The notes under the pieces were generated by a model. That model worked only from the letters and a program-made list of their open reading frames with translations. It was not told where the DNA came from and did not search any database. A stretch of 49,493 bases of DNA from Paraburkholderia sp. (GTDB lineage Bacteria; Pseudomonadota; Gammaproteobacteria; Burkholderiales; Burkholderiaceae): the NCBI RefSeq assembly GCF_024281035.1, contig NZ_JAMXLH010000068.1, positions 1 through 49,493 on the forward strand. The letters run 5' to 3'. Each line of letters opens with the position of its first letter. The first letter of the stretch is position 1. The translations under genes and the position numbers were made by a program. Shown here piece by piece: positions 41,103 through 49,493 of this stretch.

Positions 41103-42686
41103 TTATTCCGGCAGTCCCGCTTTGCGTAGACCGTCCGCCAGAGTGGCGAGATTCTCCGCCCGGTGGATCGGCAACCAATCTGTGATGTTCGAGAGACGCA
41201 ACTCGGGGGACAGCAGGCGCAATTGGTCCATTGCGCGCTGCGCTTCGGTCATCCGTCCGGCAAGCGCATGGCTCGACACGAGGACGGCGGCGGCCAGCAA
41301 GAAACTCGGCAACTCCCGAAACGCCTTCTCCGCCCATGACGACGCCGTATCGAACTGCCCCATGAAAAGATGCGCGGTCGCCATCCCGGCCTGCATTCTG
41401 TACAACTCCGGGTCGAGCGGGCTCAAGCGCATCGCGTGCGTAAAGCGCTCGATTGCTACGTCGGTTTCGCCGTGCCAGAGCATGAGGAATGCGCCGAGAA
41501 ACCACGCTGCCGCAAGGTTCGGGTTGAGCGCGAGTGCCTTGTCCAGCAAGGTGATGCCGCCCTGGAGGTCGGCGGCAAGGTGGGCGAGTGTATGGCCGCT
41601 TCTCGTGAGCGCGACGGCATCGCCCTTGCCCAATTCCGCCGCCCTGCGCGCCAGCCGTGTGCCCTCCGCCGCCTCTTGCGGGCAATCTGTCATCCAGCCA
41701 TTGACCTTGCGCCAGCAATAACACCATGCCGCCATCGCATAGGCCGACGCAAAATCCCGATCGAATTCGATGGCTTTCTGAAACAGCTGTAGCGCCTGGT
41801 CGATGGTCTCCTGGGTTCCGTGATGCAACCTGGCCATGCCGCGCAGATAGTAGTCGTAGGCGTCGAGGCTTTCGGTCGGTTTGTCCCGCGCGCGTTGAAT
41901 TTCCGCCTGTTCCAGTTGCGGAACGATTGCACCGACCACGCTCTCGGCAATGTGGTCCTGCAGTTCGAAGATGTCTCCGAGCACACCCTCGAAGCGGCCG
42001 GCCCAGTGGAGCGTCCCGGTTGTCGCATCGATCAGCTGTCCTGTGATGCGCACACGCTTGTTCACGTTGCGCCAACTACCTTCCAGCACGTAACGAACGC
42101 CCAATTCGCGACCAACCTGCTTCGCGTCCACCGTGCGTGTCTTGTAGGTGAAGCTTGAGTTGCGCGAGACGACGAACAGCCAGCGGTACTGCGACAACGC
42201 CGTAATGATGTCCTCGACCACGCCGTCGACCAGATAGTCCTGCTCCTGGTCCCCGCTCAAGTTCACGAACGGCAAGACGGCAACCGATGGTTTCGCGGGG
42301 AGGACCGGCACAAGTGCGGAAGTTTGCACCGGCGCGTCAGACCCGGCGCCGCAAAGGCTGTCGCCATCCCCCGATCCTGTTTCGCGCAGGTCGGCGACAA
42401 ACCGGAAGCCCTTGCGCGCGACCGTTCGAATCAGACGTTGCTCCTCGCCACTATCGCCGACAGCCTTGCGCACGACGTTGATATGGCTGGCCAGTGTCGA
42501 CTCCGAAACGATCCGGCCGCCCCACACCGCGTCGATCAGATCGTCCCGGCTGACGACACGCTCGCGGTTCTGCGCCAGGTAGACCAGCAGATCGAAGACC
42601 CGCGGCGCGGTTGCCACCAGTTGTGACGCTCGCATGAGTTCGCGTCGATCCAGGTCGAGCTCGCAGTCCTCGAACACCAATCGCAT
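41103..42686 (-). CDS. Winged-helix / TolB-like / TPR transcriptional regulator
   Basis: 527 residues in three parts. An OmpR-type winged helix (1-100: LVFEDCELDLDRRELMR, RERVVSRDDLIDAVWGGRIVSESTLASHINVVRKAVGD, LIRTVARKGFRFVAD) is followed by a TolB-like domain (about 130-270: VAVLPFVNLSGDQEQDYLVDG, GVRYVLEGSWRNVNKRVRITGQLIDA) and at least four TPR-like repeats to the end. It lacks a membrane helix between domains, unlike CadC. Related proteins regulate adjacent genes in response to unknown signals. It diverges from the NAD(P)-binding protein gene across a 201-bp region with four 14-bp repeats, the likely target. Confidence 0.92.
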   Translation of the reverse strand: MRLVFEDCELDLDRRELMRASQLVATAPRVFDLLVYLAQNRERVVSRDDLIDAVWGGRIVSESTLASHINVVRKAVGDSGEEQRLIRTVARKGFRFVADLRETGSGDGDSLCGAGSDAPVQTSALVPVLPAKPSVAVLPFVNLSGDQEQDYLVDGVVEDIITALSQYRWLFVVSRNSSFTYKTRTVDAKQVGRELGVRYVLEGSWRNVNKRVRITGQLIDATTGTLHWAGRFEGVLGDIFELQDHIAESVVGAIVPQLEQAEIQRARDKPTESLDAYDYYLRGMARLHHGTQETIDQALQLFQKAIEFDRDFASAYAMAAWCYCWRKVNGWMTDCPQEAAEGTRLARRAAELGKGDAVALTRSGHTLAHLAADLQGGITLLDKALALNPNLAAAWFLGAFLMLWHGETDVAIERFTHAMRLSPLDPELYRMQAGMATAHLFMGQFDTASSWAEKAFRELPSFLLAAAVLVSSHALAGRMTEAQRAMDQLRLLSPELRLSNITDWLPIHRAENLATLADGLRKAGLPE

Positions 42687-42707
42687 TCATTGCTCCTCGC
42701 TTCATGT

Positions 42708-42763
42708 CCGCGCGTTTCTGGACACGCATTTCTGGGCTTGCATTTGTGGACGCGCATTTCTGG
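42708..42763 (+). repeat. Four tandem 14-bp repeats in divergent promoter
   Basis: Units 42708-42721, 42722-42735, 42736-42749 and 42750-42763, with consensus ACGCGCATTTCTGG. The spacing of about 1.3 helical turns resembles direct repeats bound by OmpR-type winged helices. They start 22 bp upstream of the regulator start codon. Confidence 0.8.
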
Positions 42764-42887
42764 ACAAATAACCAGGCCAAATCCAAGGAAAACCCAAGGG
42801 CTTGGCAATGTCTCCGCATCGCCTGACCGGCACACTGCCTACATCGATCGCAGCAGTGACCATCAACCCGGCGTCAAGGAGCGGAAC

Positions 42888-43643
42888 ATGAAAATCGTTG
42901 TTATCGGCGGTAGTGGCCTTATCGGATCGAACATTGTAAAGCGGCTACGCGTGAACGGTCATGAGGTCGTGGCGGCATCGCCGGGCACGGGCGTGAACAC
43001 CGTCACCGGGCAGGGGCTGGCCGAAGCACTGAATGGCGCGCAAGCGGTGGTCGACGTGGCGAATTCGCCGTCGTTCGAAGACCGCGCGGTACTGGAATTT
43101 TTCGAAACGTCCGGCCGGAATCTGCTTGCCGCCGAAGCGGCCGCGGGCGTGGAGCATCACCTCGCGCTTTCGATCGCCGGCAGCGACCGTCTGCCTGAAA
43201 GCGGCTATTTCCGGGCCAAAGTCGCCCAGGAAAAGTTGATCGAGGCATCGAAGATTCCATACACCATCTTGCACGCGACGCAGTTTTTCGAATTCATCGG
43301 CGGCATTATCGATGCGGGTGACGACAACGGCACGATCCACCTGTCGCCCGCGCTGATTCAGCCGGTTGCATCGGATGACGTCTCTGCCTTGCTGGCCGAT
43401 CTCGCGGTTGGGATGCCGACTAATGGTTACGTCGAGATAGGCGGACCCGATCGCTTCCCGCTCGACGAACTGGCGCGCAAGTTTCTTGCCGCACATGGCG
43501 ACAAGCGGCCGGTGGTTGCCGATGTGCACGCGCGCTACTTCGGCAGCGAACTGGATGATTCGTCGCTCGTTGCTCACGACAACGCCCGCATCGGGCCGAC
43601 ACGTTTCCTGAACTGGCTGAACGGGGCGCCGGCACGCGGGTGA
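42888..43643 (+). CDS. NAD(P)-binding NmrA/SDR-like oxidoreductase
   Basis: 251 residues. Rossmann start MKIVVIGGSGLIGSNIVKRL gives the GxSGLIG motif. NAEADVAN-like VVDVANSPSF is followed by HHLALSIAGSDRLPESGYFRAKVAQEKLIEAS, in which YFRAK is the SDR Tyr-x-x-x-Lys. The protein is related to NAD(P)-binding atypical SDRs annotated as sugar-nucleotide epimerase or LysR-linked proteins. Start ATG 42888 is preceded by AAGGAGCGG. First gene of a co-directional trio with the AhpD-like and cupin proteins. Confidence 0.9.
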   Translation: MKIVVIGGSGLIGSNIVKRLRVNGHEVVAASPGTGVNTVTGQGLAEALNGAQAVVDVANSPSFEDRAVLEFFETSGRNLLAAEAAAGVEHHLALSIAGSDRLPESGYFRAKVAQEKLIEASKIPYTILHATQFFEFIGGIIDAGDDNGTIHLSPALIQPVASDDVSALLADLAVGMPTNGYVEIGGPDRFPLDELARKFLAAHGDKRPVVADVHARYFGSELDDSSLVAHDNARIGPTRFLNWLNGAPARG

Positions 43644-43706
43644 TCCCGTCGGCCCGTGAACTACGCCAATCCACTGCTCACGCTTTTTTCACACTGAGGA
43701 TCTGTC

Positions 43707-44186
43707 ATGACCCAACGCATCGATTACCAGAAGCAATCCCCCGAGCTGTTCAAGAAGTTCGTCGAATTCAGCCTTGCTCTCAAGCATTCCGCCATCGAGG
43801 AGTCGATTCGTCATCTCGTCGATATCCGCGCGTCGCAGATCAACGGCTGCGCTTTCTGTGTGGACATGCACGTCAAGGAAGCCACGATCCATGGCGAACG
43901 GCCGTTGCGTCTGCATCATGTCGCGATCTGGCGCGAGTCGACCCTGTTCAGCCCGCGCGAGCGCGCGGCGCTGGCGTGGACCGAGGCGCTGACGCGAATT
44001 CCTGAGCAGGGCGTGCCGGACGAGATCTACGATCGGGTGCGCACGCAACTGTCCGAGAAGGAATTGTCCGATCTGACTTTCCTGGTGATGTCGATTAACG
44101 CGTGGAATCGCGTCAACGTGGGTTTCCGGGTTGCGCCGGGCACCTATGACAAGGCGTTCGGCATCGACAAATCCGGCCTGGCCTGA
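43707..44186 (+). CDS. Carboxymuconolactone decarboxylase family protein
   Basis: 159 residues, AhpD-like. RIDYQKQSPELFKKFVEF at the start, RASQINGCAFCVDMHVKEA with CxxC and His, and SDLTFLVMSINAWNRVNVGFRV at the end, which is typical of the peroxidase-related CMD branch. Likely a thiol-redox protein in stress defence. 63 bp after the NAD(P)-binding gene. Confidence 0.92.
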   Translation: MTQRIDYQKQSPELFKKFVEFSLALKHSAIEESIRHLVDIRASQINGCAFCVDMHVKEATIHGERPLRLHHVAIWRESTLFSPRERAALAWTEALTRIPEQGVPDEIYDRVRTQLSEKELSDLTFLVMSINAWNRVNVGFRVAPGTYDKAFGIDKSGLA

Positions 44187-44280
44187 TCAGGCGGTGACGT
44201 AGCCGCGCAACGCGCTGCGTGCTGCGTCGCCGAAATTCATTCACGGCCGCCCTTCGCGGATCGACAACGAGGAACATGTC

Positions 44281-44691
44281 ATGACCCTTTCCAGAGCCTT
44301 CGCCATGGTGCTGCTGTTGGGCGCCGGGACCGTGAGCGCGCAGCAGGCGCCGCCCTCGACACACGTGACACAGGTGAAATCGCTGATGACCAGAGCGCTC
44401 GCGGACTATCCGGGTAAGGAAGCGGTGGTTCTCACGGTGGAGTATCCGCCGGGCGGATCGGATCCCGTGCATCGGCACAATGCGCACGGATTCATCTATG
44501 TGCTGCAGGGATCGATTGTGATGGGCGTGCGCGGCGGCAAGCCCGTCACGCTGACGCCTGGCCAGACCTTCTACGAAGGCCCTGACGACGTACACACGGT
44601 TGGACGCAACGCCAGTCGTACCGAACCCGCCAAATTTCTGGTGTTTCTGTTGAAGGAACGCGGTGAGCCTGTTTTGACGCCAGTGCCTTGA
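44281..44691 (+). CDS. Secreted cupin-domain protein
   Basis: 136-residue precursor with signal peptide (AFAMVLLLGAGTVSA, cleaved near residue 20). A cupin barrel follows: PPGGSDPVHRHNAHGFIYVLQGSIVMGVRGGK is motif 1 with the two metal-binding His, and GQTFYEGPDDVHTVGRNAS is motif 2 with a third His. A periplasmic metal-binding protein of unknown activity, ending the NAD(P)-protein / AhpD / cupin set. A strong terminator follows after about 60 bp. Confidence 0.9.
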   Translation: MTLSRAFAMVLLLGAGTVSAQQAPPSTHVTQVKSLMTRALADYPGKEAVVLTVEYPPGGSDPVHRHNAHGFIYVLQGSIVMGVRGGKPVTLTPGQTFYEGPDDVHTVGRNASRTEPAKFLVFLLKERGEPVLTPVP

Positions 44692-44749
44692 GGTCGGTTA
44701 TGCGAGTCGCTCGGTCGTACTAACTCCGGTGGCCTACGCCAATAGAAAA

Positions 44750-44785
44750 GACCCATAAATTTCTCAACTTATGGGTCCGTTTTTC
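44750..44785. terminator. Bidirectional terminator between cupin gene and gyrB
   Basis: GACCCATAA (44750-44758) pairs with TTATGGGTC (44769-44777), followed by CGTTTTTC. On the minus strand the stem is followed by TTTTCT, so it serves gyrB as well. Confidence 0.9.
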
Positions 44786-44814
44786 TCGGGTTAAGCGTTT
44801 ATCTACACCCACCC

Positions 44815-47286
44815 TCAAACATCAATATTCCCCGCCCGAAGCGCATTGTTCTCGATAAACGCCCTACGCGGCTCCACATCATCGCCCATGAGCGTGGTGA
44901 AAATACCATCCGCTGCAATCGCGTCTTCGATCTGCACGCGCAACAGGCGCCGCACGGCCGGATCCATCGTCGTTTCCCAAAGCTGCCCGGGATTCATCTC
45001 GCCGAGACCTTTGTAACGCTGCTTCGAGACATTGCGCTCGGCATCGGCAATCAGCCACTTCATCGCGCTCTTGAAGTCGCTCACGGCCATGTTGCGCTCG
45101 CCGCGGCGGATGAATGCGCCCTTGCCGATCAAGCCCTTGAACGTATTGGCCGTATTCACGAGCTGCTGATAATCGGCGGTGAGCTGGAACTCCTCGTCGA
45201 TCACCGACACCTTCACGTTGCCGTGATGACGACGCTCGACGCGCAGCGAACGCACTTCGCGCACCGGGTCGTACATCGCGACGACGCTTACCTCGGGCTT
45301 TTGCGCATCGTCGCGCAGTGCCGATTCGAGTGCGGTAGCCGAGCTTTGCGTCGAGGCCTCGCTCGACAGGTCGATCGCAACGCCGTCCATGATCGCTTCG
45401 AGCGCGCGTTCGTCGTAGAGGCGGCTCAGTCGATCGACCACGCCACGCGCGAGCTGGTACGAGCGCGCGAGTTCGCCGAGCGCATCGCCTGCGATCGGCG
45501 TCGCGCCTTCGTTCGGCAGCAGTTCCGAGCCTTGCAGGGCGAGCCGCAGCATGTGCGCGTTGAGGTCTGCGTCGTCCTTGAGATAGCGCTCGTCCTTTCC
45601 CGCCTTCAACTTGTAGAGCGGCGGCTGCGCGATGTACACATAGCCGCGCTCGATCATCTCCGGCATCTGGCGATAGAAGAACGTGAGCAGCAGCGTGCGG
45701 ATGTGCGCGCCGTCCACGTCCGCGTCGGTCATGATGATGATGCGGTGGTAGCACAGCTTCTCGAGGTTGTAGTCGTCCTTGCCGATGCCGCAGCCGAGCG
45801 CCGTGATCAGCGTGACGATCTGCTCCGACGACAGCAGCTTGTCGTAGCGCGCCTTCTCGACGTTGAGCACCTTGCCGCGCAGCGGCAGAATCGCCTGGAA
45901 CTTGCGATCGCGGCCCTGCTTCGCCGAGCCGCCTGCCGAGTCGCCCTCGACGATATAGATTTCCGACTTCGCCGGATCCTTTTCCTGGCAGTCCGCGAGC
46001 TTGCCGGGCAGCCCCACGCCGTCCAGCACGCCTTTGCGGCGCGTCATTTCGCGCGCCTTGCGCGCAGCGTCGCGCGCACGTGCAGCGTCGACGATCTTGC
46101 CGCAGATGATCTTCGCGTCGTTCGGCGTTTCGAGCAGGAATTCTTCGAGCGCCTTTGCAACGACGTCTTCAACCGGTGCGCGCACTTCCGACGAAACGAG
46201 CTTGTCCTTCGTCTGCGAGCTGAACTTCGGCTCGGGCACCTTCACGGAAAGCACGCACGAGAGACCTTCGCGCATGTCGTCGCCGGACGTTTCGACCTTG
46301 GCTTTCCGGGCGATTTCGTTATCGGCGATGTACTTGTTGATCACGCGCGTCATCGCCGCGCGCAAGCCCGTGAGGTGCGTGCCGCCATCGCGCTGCGGAA
46401 TGTTGTTCGTGAAGCACAGCACGCTTTCGTTGTAGCTGTCGTTCCACTGCATCGCCACTTCCACGCCCACGCCGTCTTTCTCGCCCTGCACGTAGAAGAT
46501 GGTTGGGTGCAGCACGGTCTTTTGCTTGTTGATGTACTCGACGAAGCCCTTCACGCCGCCCGCGAATGCGAAATCGTCTTCCTTGCCGGTGCGCTGGTCG
46601 GTCAGACGGATGCGCACGCCGTTGTTCAGGAACGAGAGTTCGCGGATGCGCTTCGCGAGGATGTCGTAGTGGTACTCGACGCTGCCGAAGATCGTTTCGT
46701 CCGCCATGAAGTGAACTTCGGTGCCGCGGTTTTCGGTGTCGCCGATCAATTGCATCGGCGAGGTCGGCACGCCGTCCACGTCCTCGATCATGCGGTTCTG
46801 CGCGACGCCGCGGTGGAATTCCATGAAGCGCTTCTTGCCGTCGCGGCGCACCGTGAGGCGCAGCCAGCTGGAGAGCGCGTTCACGCACGACACGCCCACG
46901 CCGTGCAGCCCGCCCGAAACCTTGTAGCTGTTCTGGTCGAACTTGCCGCCCGCGTGCAGTTCGGTCATCACGATTTCAGCCGCGCTGCGCTTCGGGTCGT
47001 GCTTGTCGTCCATCTTGACGCCCGTGGGGATGCCGCGGCCGTTGTCGCTGATGGAAATCGAGTTGTCCGCGTGAATCACGACGCGGATGTCGTTGCAGTA
47101 GCCCGCGAGCGCTTCGTCGATGGAGTTGTCGAGCACTTCGAAGACGAGGTGATGCAGACCGGTGCCGTCCGATGTGTCGCCGATATACATCCCGGGCCGC
47201 TTGCGCACGGCCTCCAGACCCTCGAGGATCTGGATCGACGAGGCGCCGTAGCTGTTGTCGGGTTGCGAGTTGTTCGTATCAGTCAT
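44815..47286 (-). CDS. gyrB: DNA gyrase subunit B
   Basis: ATPase subunit of DNA gyrase, which introduces negative supercoils with GyrA. 823 residues. The GHKL ATPase domain has LHHLVFEVLDNSIDEALAG, ISISDNGRGIP and GGLHGVGVSCVNALS. Then come the transducer, the TOPRIM motifs (YIVEGDSAGGSAKQGRDR, IIMTDADVDGAHIRTLLLTF) and the end QRYKGLGEMNPGQLWETTMDP. ATG 47286 gives MTDTNNSQPDNSYGAS. 114 bp separate it from dnaN, with no recF between them. Confidence 0.98.
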   Translation of the reverse strand: MTDTNNSQPDNSYGASSIQILEGLEAVRKRPGMYIGDTSDGTGLHHLVFEVLDNSIDEALAGYCNDIRVVIHADNSISISDNGRGIPTGVKMDDKHDPKRSAAEIVMTELHAGGKFDQNSYKVSGGLHGVGVSCVNALSSWLRLTVRRDGKKRFMEFHRGVAQNRMIEDVDGVPTSPMQLIGDTENRGTEVHFMADETIFGSVEYHYDILAKRIRELSFLNNGVRIRLTDQRTGKEDDFAFAGGVKGFVEYINKQKTVLHPTIFYVQGEKDGVGVEVAMQWNDSYNESVLCFTNNIPQRDGGTHLTGLRAAMTRVINKYIADNEIARKAKVETSGDDMREGLSCVLSVKVPEPKFSSQTKDKLVSSEVRAPVEDVVAKALEEFLLETPNDAKIICGKIVDAARARDAARKAREMTRRKGVLDGVGLPGKLADCQEKDPAKSEIYIVEGDSAGGSAKQGRDRKFQAILPLRGKVLNVEKARYDKLLSSEQIVTLITALGCGIGKDDYNLEKLCYHRIIIMTDADVDGAHIRTLLLTFFYRQMPEMIERGYVYIAQPPLYKLKAGKDERYLKDDADLNAHMLRLALQGSELLPNEGATPIAGDALGELARSYQLARGVVDRLSRLYDERALEAIMDGVAIDLSSEASTQSSATALESALRDDAQKPEVSVVAMYDPVREVRSLRVERRHHGNVKVSVIDEEFQLTADYQQLVNTANTFKGLIGKGAFIRRGERNMAVSDFKSAMKWLIADAERNVSKQRYKGLGEMNPGQLWETTMDPAVRRLLRVQIEDAIAADGIFTTLMGDDVEPRRAFIENNALRAGNIDV

Positions 47287-47400
47287 GGAATTTTTCCGGT
47301 TCTGCTGTACTGCCAGCGTTACTGCTCGGGGCTTTTCGAAAAGCCATAAAAACGCCAAAGGGGCGCAGCGCCCCCTGGAGTTCTTCTTCTGTCGCGCTTT

Positions 47401-48504
47401 TTAAATGCGCATCGGCATCACCACGTATTTGAATTCCTCGTTCTCGGGAATCGTGATGAGCGCACTGGAGCTGGAGTCGCCGAGGCTCACTTCCAGCATG
47501 TCGATCTTCAGGTTCGCCAGGACGTCGAGCAGATACGTGACGTTGAACCCGATGTCGATGGTGTCGCCCTGGTAGGCGATTTCCAGTTCTTCCTGGGCCT
47601 CTTCCTGATCCGCGTTGGTCGACATGATCTTGAGCTGGCCCGGCTCGATGATGCAGCGCACGCCCTTGAACTTGTCGGACGTGAGAATCGCCGCGCGCTG
47701 GAGCGAGCGCTGCAGCTCTTCGCGGCCGATCTGGAAGGTGTTCTTGTGCGCCTTCGGAATGACGCGCTGGAAGTCGGGGAACTTGCCTTCCACGAGCTTC
47801 GAGACGAGTTCGACCTGGCCGAAGGTGAACTTCACCTGGGTCGAGCCGATGTCGATCTTCAGCACGTCGTCGATGTCTTCGAGCAGGCGCTGGAGTTCGA
47901 GGATCGTCTTGCGCGGGATGATGACTTCCTGGCGCGCGAACGAGCCTTCGATCTTCATCGACGAAAACGCGAGGCGGTGGCCGTCGGTCGCGACCGCCAT
48001 CAACTGGTCGCCGTCCACGACGAGCAGCATGCCGTTCAGGTAGTAGCGGATGTCCTGCTGCGCCATCGCGAAGTAGACCATGCCGAGCAGCTGCCGGAAG
48101 GTCTTTTGCGGCACCGCGAGGCTCGCGCCGAAATCGGTGGTCTGGGCGACGGTGGGAAATTCGTCGGCGGCGAGCGTCTGCAGCGCGAAGCGGCTCTTGC
48201 CCGACTGCACGGTCAGCCGCTTGTCGGCGAGCGTGAGCGTGACCTGCCCGTCGGGCATCGCGCGCAGGATGTCGAGCAGCTTGCGCGCGGCGACGGTCGT
48301 GGCAACCTGGTCGTTGCCCACGCCGAAATCGGCGTGCGTGGTGATCTGAAGCTCGAGATCCGTCGAAAGGAACGAGACGTCGGAACCGTTCTTGGTGATC
48401 AGCAGATTGGCGAGGATCGGCAACGTGTGGCGGCGTTCGACAATGCCGCTCACCGTTTGCAGCGGCCTGAGGAGGTTATCGCGTTCGGTCTTGACCAGTT
48501 GCAT
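47401..48504 (-). CDS. dnaN: DNA polymerase III beta sliding clamp
   Basis: 367-residue ring-forming processivity factor. Begins MQLVKTERDNLLRPLQTVSGIVERRHTLPILANLL and ends with the clamp C-terminus YVVMPMRI, the partner-binding tail. Family length is about 366-367 residues. The start at 48504 is chosen over an upstream extension because of this N-terminus. 254 bp lie between the dnaA stop and this start, enough for a promoter. Confidence 0.98.
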   Translation of the reverse strand: MQLVKTERDNLLRPLQTVSGIVERRHTLPILANLLITKNGSDVSFLSTDLELQITTHADFGVGNDQVATTVAARKLLDILRAMPDGQVTLTLADKRLTVQSGKSRFALQTLAADEFPTVAQTTDFGASLAVPQKTFRQLLGMVYFAMAQQDIRYYLNGMLLVVDGDQLMAVATDGHRLAFSSMKIEGSFARQEVIIPRKTILELQRLLEDIDDVLKIDIGSTQVKFTFGQVELVSKLVEGKFPDFQRVIPKAHKNTFQIGREELQRSLQRAAILTSDKFKGVRCIIEPGQLKIMSTNADQEEAQEELEIAYQGDTIDIGFNVTYLLDVLANLKIDMLEVSLGDSSSSALITIPENEEFKYVVMPMRI

Positions 48505-48758
48505 AAAGTTCCTTCGTTGATGTGACGGCCTGCGCACCCCGTCCAGCGCCCGATCCGCGATCCGGGCGCCGGTAGCCGCCATTGCTGGCATCTTGCTGGT
48601 AGCTGCTAGCAGCCGCGGCGTGAATTCCGCCCGATCCGGCGGGCGGTTAAACCCATATTGTGCCTGAAAACAGTTCAGTTCCCTAAATTGGGGCTGATCC
48701 GCGAAATAAACAGGCTTCCCCACGCGAAACGCGCCGCCCGTGCCGTTCAGCGCGGGCT

Positions 48759-49493
48759 TCAGCCCTTGAGCGTCTGCTCCAGCACGTGCAGTTCGTGGTT
48801 CAACTGCGCGTCCTTGCCGCGCTCATCGGCGATCTTGCGCACCGCGTGCAGCACCGTCGTGTGGTCGCGGCCGCCGAATAGCTCGCCGATCTCCGGCAGA
48901 CTCTTCTGCGTCAGCTCCTTCGCGAGGTACATGGCGATCTGCCGTGGCCGCGCGATGTTCGCCGGACGCTTCTTCGAATACATGTCGGCGACCTTGATGC
49001 TGTAGAAATCGGCGACCGTCTTCTGAATGTTTTCGACCGAAATCTGCCGGTTCTGAACCGTCAGCAGGTCTTTGAGCGCTTCCTTGGTCAGTTCGATCGA
49101 GATCTCGCGGCCATGGAACTTCGAATACGCGAGGATCTTGCGCAGTGCGCCTTCGAGCTCGCGCACGTTCGAGCGCAGGTGCTTCGCGACGAAGAACGCG
49201 ACGTCCTCGTTCAGGCTCACGAACTCCGATTGCGCCTTGCGCATCAGGATCGCGACGCGCATTTCGAGCTCGGGCGGCTCGATCGCCACCGTCAGACCGG
49301 AGTCGAAGCGCGAGATCAGGCGATCGTCGATACCCGAAATCTCCTTCGGATACGTGTCGCTCGTGATGATCACCTGCGCCTTGTTCGCGACCAATGCCTC
49401 GAACGCGTAGAAGAATTCCTCTTGTGTGCGCGACTTGCCCGAGAAGAACTGGATATCGTCGATCAGCAGCAGGTCGAGCGAGTGGTAGTAGCG
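48759..49493 (-). CDS. dnaA: Chromosomal replication initiator DnaA (C-terminal part, cut by window edge)
   Basis: The final 244 residues of DnaA, open at the right edge. Walker B (DLLLIDDIQFF) is at the beginning, then sensor I (AQVIITSDTYPKEI), the arginine-finger region (LISRFDSGLTVAIEPPE) and domain IV (RPANIARPRQIAMYLAKELT...FGGRDHTTVLHAVRKI), whose helix-turn-helix recognises DnaA boxes. The N-terminal part and oriC lie beyond the window. Confidence 0.98.
   Translation of the reverse strand, partial: RYYHSLDLLLIDDIQFFSGKSRTQEEFFYAFEALVANKAQVIITSDTYPKEISGIDDRLISRFDSGLTVAIEPPELEMRVAILMRKAQSEFVSLNEDVAFFVAKHLRSNVRELEGALRKILAYSKFHGREISIELTKEALKDLLTVQNRQISVENIQKTVADFYSIKVADMYSKKRPANIARPRQIAMYLAKELTQKSLPEIGELFGGRDHTTVLHAVRKIADERGKDAQLNHELHVLEQTLKG

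Noticed and set aside
45223..47349. A 708-codon open frame antisense to gyrB
   Set aside because: Same reason: a shadow of gyrB, with low-complexity product.

Overview
The window looks like a piece of the main chromosome of a high-GC beta-proteobacterium of the Burkholderia / Paraburkholderia / Caballeronia group. The evidence is the dnaA-dnaN-gyrB order with no recF between dnaN and gyrB (right end, minus strand), a Burkholderia-type trimeric porin, GTP-dependent PEP carboxykinase, and the strong third-position GC of most genes. The genus is inferred from protein style only. oriC is expected just beyond the right edge, upstream of dnaA.

Layout. 0.2-9.2 kb is core: topB, a LysR regulator, pckG, a 2-hydroxyacid dehydrogenase, a patatin-like lipase and tRNA-Lys(CTT). 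9.2-15.9 kb, directly after the tRNA 3' end, is an accessory island with more relaxed base composition. It carries an overlapping three-gene operon with a TIGR04255-type protein, a DUF3761 secreted protein, a zinc-knuckle plus nucleoside-deoxyribosyltransferase-like protein, a three-gene operon of unknowns ending in a membrane-anchored coiled-coil protein, and a divergent PIN-like protein. No integrase is visible. An 11-bp copy of the tRNA 3' end at 15915 may mark the far edge. This is the likeliest place for an undescribed (possibly defence) system.

15.9-18.2 kb holds a three-lipoprotein CsgG / DUF4810 / DUF799 operon and the remnant N-terminus of a filamentous-haemagglutinin-type exoprotein. 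18.8-24 kb is the glycerol regulon glpR-glpD-glpK-glpF with candidate GlpR sites, an 18-unit octamer array between glpR and glpD, and a 52-bp miniature insertion element that has split the terminator after glpF. 24.1-29.6 kb is an aldehyde/ethanolamine block: aldehyde dehydrogenase behind a candidate sigma-54 promoter, DUF779, and convergent eutB-eutC, whose product acetaldehyde the dehydrogenase could oxidise.

29.7-29.9 kb is a gene-free stretch with clustered DnaA-box-like motifs. 30.2-36.8 kb is a seven-gene copper-type operon headed by a CruR-like DUF2946 leader protein (CXXC plus C-terminal RAPP), followed by a TonB-dependent receptor, its own TonB-ExbB-ExbD, a BNR-repeat protein and a thioredoxin-like protein. 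The tight spacing (mostly overlaps or a few bases) implies one transcript. 37-44.7 kb contains a porin, lrgA-lrgB with a nearby Lrp-type regulator, two carboxymuconolactone-decarboxylase-like proteins, and a winged-helix/TolB/TPR regulator divergent from an NAD(P)-binding protein, AhpD-like protein and cupin set, with four 14-bp repeats in the shared promoter region. 44.8-49.5 kb is gyrB, dnaN and the C-terminal part of dnaA.
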